Assembly: GCA_039666455.1 (NCBI GenBank)
Contig: JAVSLW010000034.1
Location: 1 to 13,378 of the forward strand
DNA length: 13,378 nt
Direction: 5' to 3'
From: Methanobacterium sp.
GTDB lineage: Archaea; Methanobacteriota; Methanobacteria; Methanobacteriales; Methanobacteriaceae
Shown here: positions 13,135-13,378 of the stretch, in pieces
How positions within the stretch are numbered: the stretch's first letter is position 1
Layout of the letters: every line of letters begins with the position of its first letter
Position numbers and translations under genes: made by a program
Notes under the pieces: generated by a model
What the model was told of the DNA's origin: nothing
What the model saw: only the letters and a program-made list of their open reading frames with translations
Database searches by the model: none

Positions 13135-13378
13135 ATGGCAGGGAAAAGCAAAATTAAAATTGAAAAGCATTTATCGATTAAAGAGTTGGATGAGATTATT
13201 TCTGGGCTTAAAATTGATGTTAAGGTTTATCAAAGGGCTATTTTTTTGAAAATGGTCATGCAAAAAAAGCCTATTTCACATGCAGCAGAATTTGTGGGTG
13301 TTACTAGAGAAACTGGATTCAATTGGCTGAAAAAATATAATGAAAAAGGTTTTGATGGTTTAATTCCCAAATATGGTG
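13135..13378 (+). CDS. Partial 5' end of an IS630-family transposase
   Basis: An ATG at 13135 opens 81 codons that run off the right edge. The peptide starts MAGKSKIKIEKHLSIKELDE and contains a clear helix-turn-helix, PISHAAEFVGVTRETGFNWL followed by KKYNEKGFDGLIPKYG. This is the standard N-terminal arrangement of IS630-type transposases: a lead-in helix, the helix-turn-helix with a W in the recognition helix, then YNEKGFDGL and a basic proline turn. The catalytic DDE domain would lie beyond the window, so completeness cannot be judged. No Shine-Dalgarno sequence is seen. The gene runs divergently from the truncated DUF11 gene, 53 bp away, and its insertion probably removed that gene's start. 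Confidence 0.82.
   Translation, partial: MAGKSKIKIEKHLSIKELDEIISGLKIDVKVYQRAIFLKMVMQKKPISHAAEFVGVTRETGFNWLKKYNEKGFDGLIPKYG

Noticed and set aside
1..13378. tRNA or rRNA genes
   Set aside because: I saw no cloverleaf-like or rRNA-like segments in the gaps between genes by eye. A covariance-model scan was not possible.

Overview
The window reads as chromosome of a mesophilic methanogenic archaeon, most likely Methanobacterium or a close relative. Supporting this are AT-rich DNA with TATA-box-like promoters, a response regulator with a C-terminal domain resembling the methanogen output domain, a KaiC-like ATPase, a DUF169 protein, and a DUF11-repeat surface protein with a C-terminal membrane anchor. 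The UvrABC system is bacterial in origin and is known in Methanobacteriales through ancient transfer. The genus is inferred from gene content, not proven.

Layout. At the left edge (1-66, minus) lies the first 22 codons of a probable IS630-like transposase. Then come uvrA (126-3035, minus) and uvrB (3036-4988, minus), an abutting uvrB-uvrA operon. A 206-bp divergent promoter region (4989-5194) separates uvrB from a DUF169 gene (5195-5986, plus), which is followed by uvrC (6095-7993, plus). Next is a signalling pair, receiver-PAS-MetOD1/V4R-like regulator (8064-9347, plus) and KaiC-like ATPase (9371-10081, plus), 23 bp apart. A decayed minus-strand coding relic fills 10082-10310. The minus-strand DUF11 surface protein (10358-13081) carries four almost identical 354-bp repeats and has lost its 5' end. 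It abuts a second IS630-like transposase (13135 to the right edge, plus).

How the genes work together. UvrA and UvrB find and verify bulky DNA lesions and UvrC makes the two incisions, so this is a complete nucleotide excision repair locus. The regulator and KaiC-like ATPase look like one signalling unit. The surface protein is probably an inactivated remnant unless its missing start lies beyond the insertion.

Most notable structures: (1) UvrC contains an exactly in-frame 99-bp insertion (33 residues) made of four consecutive hairpins and bounded by a 10-bp direct repeat. It looks like a palindromic mobile element that has settled inside an essential-type repair gene. (2) The two edge transposases share a related upstream terminal sequence (24 of 35 positions, both beginning TATAGT). 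One starts 9 bp from the uvrA stop and the other cuts the DUF11 gene.
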